A stretch of DNA of 64,000 bases. Source: Lathyrus oleraceus (lineage: Eukaryota; Streptophyta; Magnoliopsida; Fabales; Fabaceae). This document shows positions 1 through 8,815 of the stretch, piece after piece. The notes under the pieces were generated by a model that saw nothing but the letters and a program-made list of their open reading frames with translations, was not told the origin of the DNA and did no database searches. Numbering within the stretch: the stretch's first letter is position 1; every line of letters starts with the position of its first letter. Position numbers and translations under genes: made by a program. Where the stretch lies: NCBI RefSeq assembly GCF_024323335.1, contig NC_066585.1:80699359-80763358 (forward strand), written 5' to 3'.

Positions 1-1920
1 TTTTATTTCATTTGGTCACCAATCTTGTAAAAATCATAACTCCACCAATTTTTATCCAAATTTCATGGGATTTTTTGCATTAGCTTCATCATGATCTCTA
101 CTTTTTTATCATAATTTTTCCAGAATTTTGTGATCAATGGATTTTAATTGGTATTAGGGTTTGTGACATGTGCTCATATTTTGTACACTTTGCCAAAACA
201 TTTGTGAAATGATGATGCTTTATCCAATGGCCCTCAAACTTTTTTTGCTTAAACTAGACACACTCATGGTGATTTTGGTGTAGAGTTTGTGAATTTATCA
301 TTGCTGGTTTGTGAGATATGATTTTTTGAATTAGGGTGTGACAATTTGTGTCACACCATTGATGTCCAACTTCATGATTTTCATTACCATGCTTCTTGAC
401 CTCAAATTGATCTGATTTTTTGCATGAACCTACTCTTGTATGTCTAGTTTACATGTGAATTTTATTGGAATTATTTGTGGCATTTCCTAATTGTTTGAGA
501 TTTTCTCCCCTGATTAGTCATATGTTGACTTTTTGTGACACATGTTCCCATTTCATTTGTGAAATTCTCATACTTTATTGGATGGACATGAAATTTTACA
601 TGAGATAACTAGACATCCTCATCTTTGCCATGGTTTTAGTCCCATTCATTTATCATACACCATCTCTGATTTATGAGTTTTCTAAGTTGATGCATGTTTG
701 GTTGACTTCATTGAGCATGTTCAAAATTGCTTTGACTTTCTGATTTTCATTGACTGCCTTCCATTTGTCCAAATGAGATGAAATTTGACATGCTTACCAT
801 GCTGTGGGTTGTGATTGATCATGATTTATTTGGTGATTTTTGGAAATGTTTGAGTTGACTTTTGATGCAAGTCTTGCTGTTGACTTCTATGAGCTTCTGA
901 ATGCCATGTTTTGACTTCTTTTGTTCATGAAATGATGATAGTGATTGATATGAATGTGAACCCAATTGGTTGTGTTTCTTAATGGTTTGAACATGATTTT
1001 GGATGCTTGCCCTTTGTTGTTTTGACTTTTTCATTCCTTTTTGACCCTAGGCTTGTCCTAGTGGTCCTGTTACTCACTTTTGAGCTTATGTTTTCAGGTT
1101 GACCAACAAATGACCAATGAGACCAATTCTTTTTGATTGAGCTTGCTTAAATATCATTGTCTAACCTATTTGTTTTGTAGGTGGCTTGGCTCACATGCCT
1201 TGAGCCTTGTGCCTTGCACATCCATTTGCTTGTGTTGACTGGTTGATATCTGTTTCATTTTGATTTAACTTTGACTTGTATACTAACTGTGCTTGACTGA
1301 TTTCAGGTACTTTAGTTGCTTTTAGTTCCTTGTGAACTTTTGCTTTGCTTTGCTTGTATAAGCAATTTGCATTGAGGTATACTTCTAATCTTCGTGTATT
1401 CTGGAAGACCTGGCCTGTTACTTGGCCAGGCAACTATCTGAAGTCCTCCTTAAGAGGCAATGTTTGTGGATGTTTAATTTTGTCCTTGCATAGAGTCAAA
1501 GTCCTCCTAAGTGAAGAGGCAATTGGCAGAACCCAAGGGATATGCAACCTATCCCCTGCTATTCAGTGTGTCATCTGCTTTGCTCACACCACTGTGTTGA
1601 TGCATTGCAGATACAAACCCAAGATCTTGTACAAACTGTACAGTTGAGTCAGTTTTAAATGTGTAGAAGGGTTCCCACTTTCTGAACCCACACATTCTTG
1701 TCTTAAGCTCTCCCAGGCCAGGGATAAGAACTGTGAAGTCTTACCTTCACTCACCTTTCATCTGCTTCACCTTAGCCCCTCAATGGCAAGGTTAAGAGCA
1801 CATTCACCCAGTTCCAGAGGTTTGTTTGTTGAGGTTGATATGACCCCTCGACTAAAACCTAACCCTTGTTTGAGCCACTTGCTTGTGTATAGTGTGTGCT
1901 ATCTGTGCTTGTATGTTTGT

Positions 1921-2169
1921 TTGACTTGCTTCCTGTGCGAGTTAGGATTGTTTGACTTGCTTCCTGTGCAAGTTAGGATTGTTTGACTTGCTTCCTGTGC
2001 AAGTTAGGATTGTTTGACTTGCTTCCTGTGCAAGTTAGGGTTAGTTTAGACTTGCTTCCCGTGCAAGTTAGGTTTTGCTTGGCTTGCTTCCTGTGCAAGT
2101 TAAGTGTGTGTGTGGCTTGCTTCCTGTGCAAGTCATGATTAGGATAGGCTGGCTCCCTGTGCCAGTTAG
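1921..2169 (+). repeat. 31-bp hairpin minisatellite in LTR-A
   Basis: Eight tandem units of about 31 bp have the core ACTTGCTTCCTGTGCAAGT, a 6-bp stem (ACTTGC/GCAAGT) with a 7-nt loop. The last unit, at 2,149-2,165, has CTGGC/GCCAG, so both sides of the stem changed together. The same array occurs in reverse complement at 15,269-15,465 and 29,421-29,617. Confidence 0.85.
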
Positions 2170-2286
2170 CTAGAAACCTTAACTTAGGGATGAATTTGCA
2201 TGATAACATCTAGGCTCGAGTCGTAGTCTCCCTAGTTGTGTCTCCCTCTGTTATCTGGTTAGGCTAGTCCTTTATCCCTCCGTAGG

Positions 2287-2880
2287 GGAACTACATCGCC
2301 CTGATCTTCATACCAGATGAAGTATGTAGGCAGGAGATTGAGCTGATCTCTCCGGGCGCCCTTTTTCTTTTTGTGTGTGTTGTCTGACATTTGCTAGGCT
2401 CGAGTCCCCGACTCCTTAGCAATTTGTTGTCTGTCTGTTTGAGTGTGTGCTTGACAGTTATAGGCTCGAGTCCCCGACTCCCTATTAACTTGTTGTGTTG
2501 TTGTGTGCTTGGAAGCTGATGTAAGTCCATCGAGTGGCATTTGGGTTCCAGTGTGTGTGTTTTGGTTCGGATGCTGATGTAAGTCCAGTGATTGGCATTC
2601 AGGCTCCACGTTTGCCTCTTTGAGTGCGTTTTGGTTCGGATGCTGATGTAAGTCCAGTGATTGGCATTCGGGCTCCACGTTTGCCTGTGTGTATTTTGTT
2701 TGTTTGTGTGCGTGTCAGCCGAGCTACGAATGCTCTGATTCTTCTCTCGTCCGAGAAGATACGTATGCATAGGATGCGATATCCTAGCGAGCATGTGTCG
2801 TCTTCCCAGTCCGAACTACTTCGACTCTGATGTCTATGCCTGATAGACTAAGTAGGCCCAGGATGCGATATCCTGCCGAG
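2287..2880 (+). other. Three compound stem-loop modules in LTR-A (candidate structured RNA)
   Basis: Modules begin near 2,287, 2,720 and 2,811. Each reads: outer stem arm, CTCTGAT-like linker, inner hairpin, outer stem arm, then a second hairpin and CGAG. Module 1 pairs CTACAT 2,291-2,296 with ATGTAG 2,324-2,329 and CTTCAT 2,306-2,311 with ATGAAG 2,317-2,322. Module 2 pairs TCTTCTC 2,740-2,746 with GAGAAGA 2,753-2,759, then AGGAT 2,771-2,775 with ATCCT 2,781-2,785. Module 3 pairs CTACTT 2,816-2,821 with AAGTAG 2,850-2,855, GTCTAT 2,832-2,837 with ATAGAC 2,843-2,848, and AGGAT 2,860-2,864 with ATCCT 2,870-2,874. Stem sequences differ between modules but pairing is kept. Function unknown. Confidence 0.65.
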
Positions 2881-2971
2881 TCAGTTTCAGTCTGTTTTCT
2901 TGTGTCTCTTTCAGCCTGTGTAGATGAGTGTTTGAGCAGTGTTTAGCAACCATTTTTCCTTCCTATTGTGC

Positions 2972-3179
2972 GTGGATCCCGTAGAGTACTACGGATGCGT
3001 AGGGGTGCTAATACCTTCCCTTCGCATAACTGACTCCCGAACCCATCCTCTTTGGTCGCGAGACCATGTTCTTTTCCAGGTTTACTCTGAGCGTTTCCTT
3101 TCCCTCTTTTGGGATAAATAACGCACGGTGGCGGCTCTGTTGTTCTTGTTTTCCCGCCGGTTTTTCGCGTGATGCGACA
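2972..3179 (+). promoter_or_regulatory. Conserved U5-like block and LTR end of LTR-A
   Basis: The block starts with a perfect hairpin CCGTAG-AGTA-CTACGG (2,979-2,994). A segment GGGGTGCTAATACCTTCCC follows, with its flanks ATGCG and CGCAT able to pair. At 3,129-3,142 is TGGCGGCTCTGTTG, which resembles the first 14 bases of the Ogre PBS with two differences. The same order occurs in all the Ogre LTRs in this window. Confidence 0.6.
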
Positions 3180-3202
3180 CGGGGTTCTCTGGTTTTTTTA
3201 AG
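3180..3202 (+). other. Ogre-P leader remnant before ORF1; possible target duplication of LTR-A
   Basis: Only 23 bases separate the LTR-A terminus from the first ORF1 ATG. The first five, CGGGG, would be the right-hand target duplication if LTR-A is a nested insertion. The left partner is outside the window. Confidence 0.4.
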
Positions 3203-4226
3203 ATGGATATTGGCAAAAAGAGACATGTCGCTTACAAGTTTCCTATGGTTTGCTTGGATTCCATTCAGCAGCTGATGAAGTTAATGGATCATGATTCTCT
3301 AGAAGGATTCCGGAAGGAGTACGGTTTGATTCTAAGTTTCGTCATGGTTCTCTCCAAAGATCAACATGATGCTCTCTTTACATTGTTGCAGTTCTATGAC
3401 CCTCCATTGAGGTGTTTCACATTCCCGGATTATATCTTGGTCCCTACTTTGGAGGAGGTTGCTAGTTTTCTCAGAGTTCCTATCAACCCGCAGTTGCTAT
3501 TCTACAATTTTGAGTTTCTGCCTGATCTTAGCATGATTGCTTCAACCACATATCTGGGGAAGTCAGTCTTGTAGTCTAATATGTGTCAGAAAGGAGGAGT
3601 CAGTGGTTTTCATTTGAGTTTCCTAGTGGGAGAAGCTAAGAAGAAGTTTAAAGATGGTGATCAGAGGGGTTTCAATGTTGTGTTGGCTCTTTGTGTGTAT
3701 GGGATTGTCCTGTTCCCTAATGTTGCAAAATTTATGGACATAGACGCAATACGCCTCTTCGCGTTGGGAAATCCAGTGCCGACCTTGTTGGGAGACTTCT
3801 TTCATTCAGTGCATCACAGGAATGAGAATAGGAAAGGAGGATTGGTGAATTATTGTGCGTCTCTGTTTTATAAGTGGTTCAGTTCTCACCTACCCAAGTC
3901 AGGAGCGTTTGTTGATCTCAAGGACTCGTTGAGTTGGTCGAAGAGACTGATGGGGATAAGAGCTAAAGATATTTCTTGGTGGTCAGACTAGAACTTGCTT
4001 CGGGCGAATATTATTCACAGTTGTGGGAACTTCCGGAATGTACCGTTGGTAGGAAGAAGAGGAGGAATCAACTACAATCCTTCTCTAGCAGTCAGACAAT
4101 TCGGATATGCTTTAAGGACTCCACCTTTGGAAAAAGATGTGGAAGAATCTCTGTTTTTCCATTCTTCATCTGATCTGACTGTGTCCCGTAAGGCAGCTGA
4201 GGCCTGGCTCAAGGTGATCAAGAGAG
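3203..4226 (+). pseudogene. Ogre-P ORF1, 5' part (interrupted)
   Basis: This encodes the N-terminal part of the extra protein that Ogre elements carry upstream of gag. Its biochemical role is unknown. Its start resembles plant-mobile-domain-type proteins: a hydrophobic helical segment, then FPDYILVPTLEEVASFLRVP around residues 71-90. Three open stretches (3,203-3,574, 3,581-3,991, 3,995-4,226) share one frame and are separated only by single TAG codons at 3,572 and 3,989. The second, after a Trp-rich stretch, is probably a mutated Trp codon. The frame is cut at codon phase 1 by the copia element at 4,227 and resumes in the same phase at 34,961, after one copy of GAGAG. ATG 3,203 is the first in frame after the LTR; the true start cannot be proved. 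Confidence 0.75.
4222..4226. repeat. Left target-site duplication of the copia element (GAGAG)
   Basis: GAGAG here and at 34,956-34,960 directly flanks TG...CA of the two copia LTR ends. It fixes both boundaries of a 30.7-kb nested insertion. Confidence 0.9.
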
Positions 4227-5602
4227 TGTTGGTGTAAGCCCTAGAGGCCAATACTTTTGGTACTTGTATCGAATTATTTATTAATAATAAAAGGCATTTT
4301 CTTTATTATGGTTGATTAATAAAGTCTCTGGAATAGATAGTCCGTTTAATGTATTAAGTGTGACTTAATCATGAGAACACATTAAACATAAGGACACTAT
4401 TCTTAAAGTATCCGTAGTCGAGCTTTAATGTGAAGTGGGATAACATTAAAGCATTGAGACTATTATGTTTGTACACTGATGATCGCATCTCATGGATCAT
4501 GGATAAGGAGTTATCAAGTCTTAAACATAGGTATGAATATTAGGAGTAATATTTATACCGGATTGACCCGCTATGAGAATACTATATAGAAAGTTATAGT
4601 GTCATAAGTTATTCTCATGGTGATAATAGTGTATACCACTCTTCGACCTGAAACCACTATGGATCCTAGATGTAGAGTCGAGTGCTTTATTGATGATCCA
4701 ACGTTGTCCGTAACTGGATAACCATAAAGATAGTTGATGGGTACTCCACGAAGCATGCTGAGGGACATGAGTGTCCTAGATGGAATTTGCCAATCCTGCG
4801 TAACAGGATAAATGTCTATGGGCCCAATATTGAACTGGACAAGGGTGACACAGTCTATACCTTGTGTTCAATATAGACATAAGGGCAAAGGGGTAATTAT
4901 ACACATAATTATTATCATAGGAGGTTTTGTCAGATCACATGACATTTTCGTGACTTGGGTAGCAGTGATGTGTTGCTAGATACCGCTCACTGTTTATTAT
5001 GTTAAATACGTGATTTAATATAATTGCCAACGCCGCGAAAACCTATAAGGTCACACACAAAGGACGGATTGATGAGAGATAGAGTAACTAAGGAACACCG
5101 TAAGGTACGGTGCACTTAAGTGGGAGACGAAATATGGTAAGGTACCAAATACTTAAGTGATTTTGGGCATATTATAAGATATGGGCCAAAATACACCTTA
5201 GTGGGCTTTTTAGCTTGAAGCTCACACAAGTGGTTCTATAAATAGAACCCCTTGGGTAGAAGCATTGTCACTCCACTCCACTCCACTCAGACTGAAATTC
5301 AAGTAGAGACTTGGAATTTTGTTCCCCTCTTTCTCTCACTCAAAGCCTTCATTCATAACAGCTAGCACTGCGATTGAAGGAATCCGTTCGTGTGGACTGA
5401 GTAGAGACGTTGTCATCGTTCAACGTTCGTGATCGCCCCATGGATTTGTATCAAAGGTTTTGATCATTATCAGAGATTTGCACCAAAGGTTTAAATCGCC
5501 ACAAGAGGTAACGATTCTATCACTGATCATGCTCATTCATAAGGATCACTAAATGGAGAAATTTTTAAATTCCGCTGCGCCTTGGATGGAAATTCTCCTA
5601 CA
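4227..5602 (+). mobile_element. Ty1/copia 5' LTR
   Basis: A 1,376-bp LTR starts TGTTGGTGTAAGCC and ends CTACA, followed by the initiator-Met-type PBS. It matches the 3' LTR, which is now split into 10,284-10,842 and 33,875-34,955. The two 3' pieces share variants that this LTR lacks, such as four extra bases in GTTATGCAAAGTG, so both derive from one original 3' LTR. Confidence 0.95.
5237..5244 (+). promoter_or_regulatory. TATA box in the copia 5' LTR
   Basis: TATAAATA lies within the dyad GTTCTATAAATAGAAC. It is about 370 bp before the LTR end, a plausible distance for the element promoter. The 3' LTR copy is at 34,590-34,597. Confidence 0.65.
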
Positions 5603-5603
5603 G

Positions 5604-5616
5604 TGGTATCAGAGCC
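5604..5616 (+). promoter_or_regulatory. Copia primer-binding site
   Basis: TGGTATCAGAGCC begins one base after the LTR terminus. It is the classic complement of the initiator tRNA-Met used by many plant copia elements to prime minus-strand DNA. Confidence 0.93.
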
Positions 5617-6028
5617 ACTTACGAAACCATGAATCTGATAATTGTTTTTATTCTGTAATAATATGATTAAAGACAGAATGAATCAAAGGTTAAATTAAGA
5701 TCGATCAAGTTACATATATGTGATATATGTAATCCTGATGCAAAAGTACATTATATATGATATAGTGTTCTCGTTTCGTTCATTCAAACCCTCAATGATT
5801 GTTTTCCTTTGAGCGATCAATGGTCGTTTGCTTCTTGATCCGACATTAGTATGGTGAAGCAATGACGTGTTGATCAATCATACTGAATTAACAATCGAGA
5901 TGTGTTTGACGGTCTGAAATTGGTGCATCAGGGTTAGTAACGACACAAGGGTTGTGTTGTCAGAGAGTTATGCGATTGGGGTTTGACTGCACAAGAGTTG
6001 TGCTTTCTAAACACTTTTTGGAACAGTG

Positions 6029-6280
6029 TTAACCGGTTAACGCATATGGTTAACCGGTTAACGCAATGCGAAATAATTTTTTTTGAGTTTTTAACAGTGT
6101 TAACCGGTTAACGCATATGGTTAACCGGTTAACGCAAGGCGGAAAACAGTTTTCCAAGACATTTTCAAACAGTGTTAACCGGTTAACGCATTTGGTTAAC
6201 CGGTTAACGCAAGGCAGAAAACATTTTTTTTCAGATTTCAAATAGTGTTAACCGGTTAACGCATATGGTTAACTGGTTAA
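6029..6280 (+). repeat. Four paired TTAACCGGTTAA palindromes, 21 bp apart
   Basis: Twelve-base palindromes start at 6,029, 6,050, 6,100, 6,121, 6,175, 6,196, 6,248 and 6,269; the last is TTAACTGGTTAA. Within every pair the start-to-start distance is exactly 21 bp. Pairs repeat every 71, 75 and 73 bp. Sequence between pairs is much less conserved than the palindromes and the spacer CGCATATGG or CGCATTTGG. Confidence 0.9.
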
Positions 6281-6887
6281 CGCAAGGAAATTTTCACCCG
6301 TTCGGCTAACTCAGTGCTTTAAAAGTGTCAAGTGTTGATACGAAAAGCGACATCGATTTTAAATGAATTGTTCATTAAAATGTGATGATCGGTCGTCGAA
6401 ATTTAATTTGATTTTAATTAATTAAAGGAATTAATAATAATAATAATAATAATAAAGTGTTTATTATTGTCTTGTGGTGATCGGTTATGGCCTTAGTTTT
6501 CCTTTGTTTTGTTTTGGGTTTTTAAATACGACCTGCGTGTCGTGCCTCTCTCTTAATCTCCCAAATGTAACTTCTTTTCTCATCTCACTCCCTCGTATGT
6601 AAAACGAGTTTCTTTCATGTAATGTAATGATATGAAGAAAGCAAAGAAGTCAGTGCCAAAGGAGGACAACCTTGAAGATCTTGCTTGGAGAAGCTTAGAT
6701 CGTCGTAGGTTAGCTTAGGTTCTCTCATTGGCTTGGGAGAACAATTGCGCTAGGGGCCATAACTGTTTCATTTTGTATGTATGTATGTTGATGCATGTGA
6801 ATGTATGTTGATGCATGTGAGAGACGGTTTATATGATAAACAAGCCGGTGAGATCAGAAAATTGCAATTTCCTCAAATTAAATATTA

Positions 6888-7205
6888 AGTTTATGCTTTC
6901 CAAGTTTTAACACTCATCAAGACTAGTAATGGATAATGTAGGTTTCGCCTACGCGAGGTGCATGATCTATATATTAGTAAGGTGCGATGGGATAATTGTA
7001 ATATCCAACTGTTAAAACAATGGGTCAAACTTAACTAAACAAATTATGAGAATACTATATATGTTTGCTTTCCAAGTTTTAGCACTCATCAAGATTGGTA
7101 TCGAATAATGTAGGTTTCGCCTACGCGAGGTGCATGTTTTGTATTAGTTAAGGTGCGATGGGATAATTGTAATATCCAACTGCTAAAACGATGAGTCAAA
7201 CTTGA
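6888..7205 (+). repeat. Two-copy leader repeat
   Basis: Two copies share GCTTTCCAAGTTTTA, then ACTCATCAAGA, GTAGGTTTCGCCTACGCGAG and GGTGCGATGGGATAATTGTA. GGTTTCGCCTACGCGA recurs in part near 7,361. It is non-coding. Confidence 0.7.
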
Positions 7206-7549
7206 TTATAATTTTCTTATATATGTTTAGAAGCAAGAGTTGGGAATAATCCATATGATAGATTGGAATAAGGAGTTATTCACCCAATTAAAATTTTCGA
7301 GAGTTGTATGAGATACAATTGGAAGGAGTTCCTACCTAAATAACCTAGTTTTGTGTAATCCGCCTACGCGAACTTAGAACGAAGTGAAATATGGATCTCG
7401 ACCCACTAGAAAATCTTCCAACGGGATTTTCCGAATCAGATGATGAGGGTCATTTGTTTTGAGTAAAATAGTGGAAGCATATTTAATTAAAGGCCTAATT
7501 GAATATGTCAATGATACTTATATTTTCATTAATCCTTATGTAGATTACC

Positions 7550-8815
7550 ATGACAGCAAACACCTCTAACAACATCCTGCGATCAATCCTTGATAAGGAA
7601 AAATTGTTTGGGACAAATTTCCTGGATTGGCACCGAAACCTGAGGATTATCCTCAAACATGATAAAAAGCTGTATGTCTTGGAGACACCTATTTCTGAAG
7701 AGGAACCTCCTAGTTCTGCACCTAAGGCAAAAAGAGATGCTTATAAGAAGCATGTCGATGATGCCAATGAAACAGCTTGTCTCATGCTGGCTACCATGAA
7801 CTCAGAATTGCAAAAGCAACATGAGAACATGTCAGCGTTCGATATGATCGAACACTTGAAGTTGCTCTATCAAGAGCAAGCAAGGCATGAGAGGTTTGAA
7901 GTTTCAAAAGCCCTTTTTCAAAGCAAGTTAGCTGAGGGAGCCCCTGTAGGTCCCCATGTACTCAAGATGATTGGGTATGTGGAAAACCTTGAGAGATTGG
8001 GTTTTCCCCTCGAAAAGGAACTTGCAACTGATTTGATCTTGCAATCGTTGCCAGATAGTTTCAGTCAATTTGTCCTAAATTTCAATATGATTGATATGGA
8101 CAAATCTCTTCCTGAACTGCTCGCCATGTTAAGAACTGCCGAGCAGAATCTGAAGTCAAAAGGGAAGTCCATTTTGATGATCGGAAATGGAAAGAGACAT
8201 AACAAAAGACCCACTAAGCAGAGTGATAAGGGGAAGGGCAAGGAAGTTGCCATTCCCAGATCCACTGCTGCTTTGAAGCCTAGTGGAGGCATAGCAAAAG
8301 AAGGCACCTGCTTCCATTGCGGTAAGACCGGACACTGGAAGAGGAACTGCCCAAAGTACCTGGAAGATAAGAAGAATGGAGTAGAGACTTCAACTTCAGG
8401 TATTTTTGTTATTAATTTATCTACTTCTGCATCATGGGTATTAGATACTGGATGCGGTTCTCACATTTGTACAAATGTGCAGGAACTAAAAAGGAGTAGA
8501 GATTTGGCAAAAGGTGAAGTCGACCTACGAGTTGGCTATGGAGCAAAGGTTGCTGCTTTAGCCGAAGGAAATTTTGTATTGACTTTACCTAGTGGTTTAA
8601 TAATTCAGTTAGAGAACTGTTATTATGTACCTGCAATTAGCAGGAATATTATTTCCATTGCTTGTTTGGACAAATTTGGTTTTTCATTTATAATAAAGAA
8701 CAATTGTTGCTCAATTTATTTGAATGATATATTCTATGCTACTGCACAAATGAACAATGGACCATATGTCCTTGATCTTGAAATGCCTATTAATAACATT
8801 AATACAAAAGGGTGA
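7550..8815 (+). CDS. gag-pro: Copia Gag-protease polyprotein (intact 421 codons)
   Basis: This is the capsid and nucleocapsid protein plus aspartic protease of a Ty1/copia element; Gag forms the cytoplasmic particle and the protease processes the polyprotein. Residues about 1-210 match the UBN2-type gag fold. A CCHC knuckle (CFHCGKTGHWKRNC) lies at about residues 254-267. The protease active-site motif DTG is at about residue 299 in the context WVLDTGCGSH. The first ATG gives a normal copia N-terminus (FxGxNFLDWHRNLR near residue 21). The frame stops with TGA at 8,813, where an active element would continue into integrase. It is the only undamaged part of this copia element, whose downstream pol is heavily deleted, so it may support trans-mobilisation. 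Confidence 0.9.
   Translation: MTANTSNNILRSILDKEKLFGTNFLDWHRNLRIILKHDKKLYVLETPISEEEPPSSAPKAKRDAYKKHVDDANETACLMLATMNSELQKQHENMSAFDMIEHLKLLYQEQARHERFEVSKALFQSKLAEGAPVGPHVLKMIGYVENLERLGFPLEKELATDLILQSLPDSFSQFVLNFNMIDMDKSLPELLAMLRTAEQNLKSKGKSILMIGNGKRHNKRPTKQSDKGKGKEVAIPRSTAALKPSGGIAKEGTCFHCGKTGHWKRNCPKYLEDKKNGVETSTSGIFVINLSTSASWVLDTGCGSHICTNVQELKRSRDLAKGEVDLRVGYGAKVAALAEGNFVLTLPSGLIIQLENCYYVPAISRNIISIACLDKFGFSFIIKNNCCSIYLNDIFYATAQMNNGPYVLDLEMPINNINTKG

Larger units (their letters stand above)
1..3179 (+). mobile_element. Ogre-type LTR (LTR-A), 3' part only
   Basis: This is the 3' 3.2 kb of a long Ogre LTR in plus orientation; its 5' part lies left of the window. The reverse complement matches 14,243 to about 17,372, and the same part of 28,409-33,874, with the same order of sub-repeats. 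It ends in GATGCGACA at 3,179. No PBS follows: 3,180 onward is the leader of another element just ahead of ORF1. The best reading is therefore a 3' or solo LTR of an Ogre-M-like element inserted into the leader of Ogre-P, not the 5' LTR of Ogre-P. The 3' LTR of Ogre-P (46,346-51,252) is clearly a different subfamily. A deletion fusing LTR and ORF1 is the alternative. It carries no coding sequence. Confidence 0.85.
5617..7549 (+). other. Copia untranslated leader between PBS and gag
   Basis: About 1.9 kb without a credible gene. It holds a palindrome array at 6,029-6,280, an AAT microsatellite around 6,433-6,455, and two diverged copies of a roughly 180-bp unit at about 6,888-7,205. The stop-rich frames and the position between PBS and gag identify it as the leader. 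Confidence 0.8.

Noticed and set aside
1921..2169. CRISPR-like array (regular 31-bp period)
   Set aside because: Units are contiguous tandem copies without unique spacers, inside a plant LTR; it is a minisatellite.
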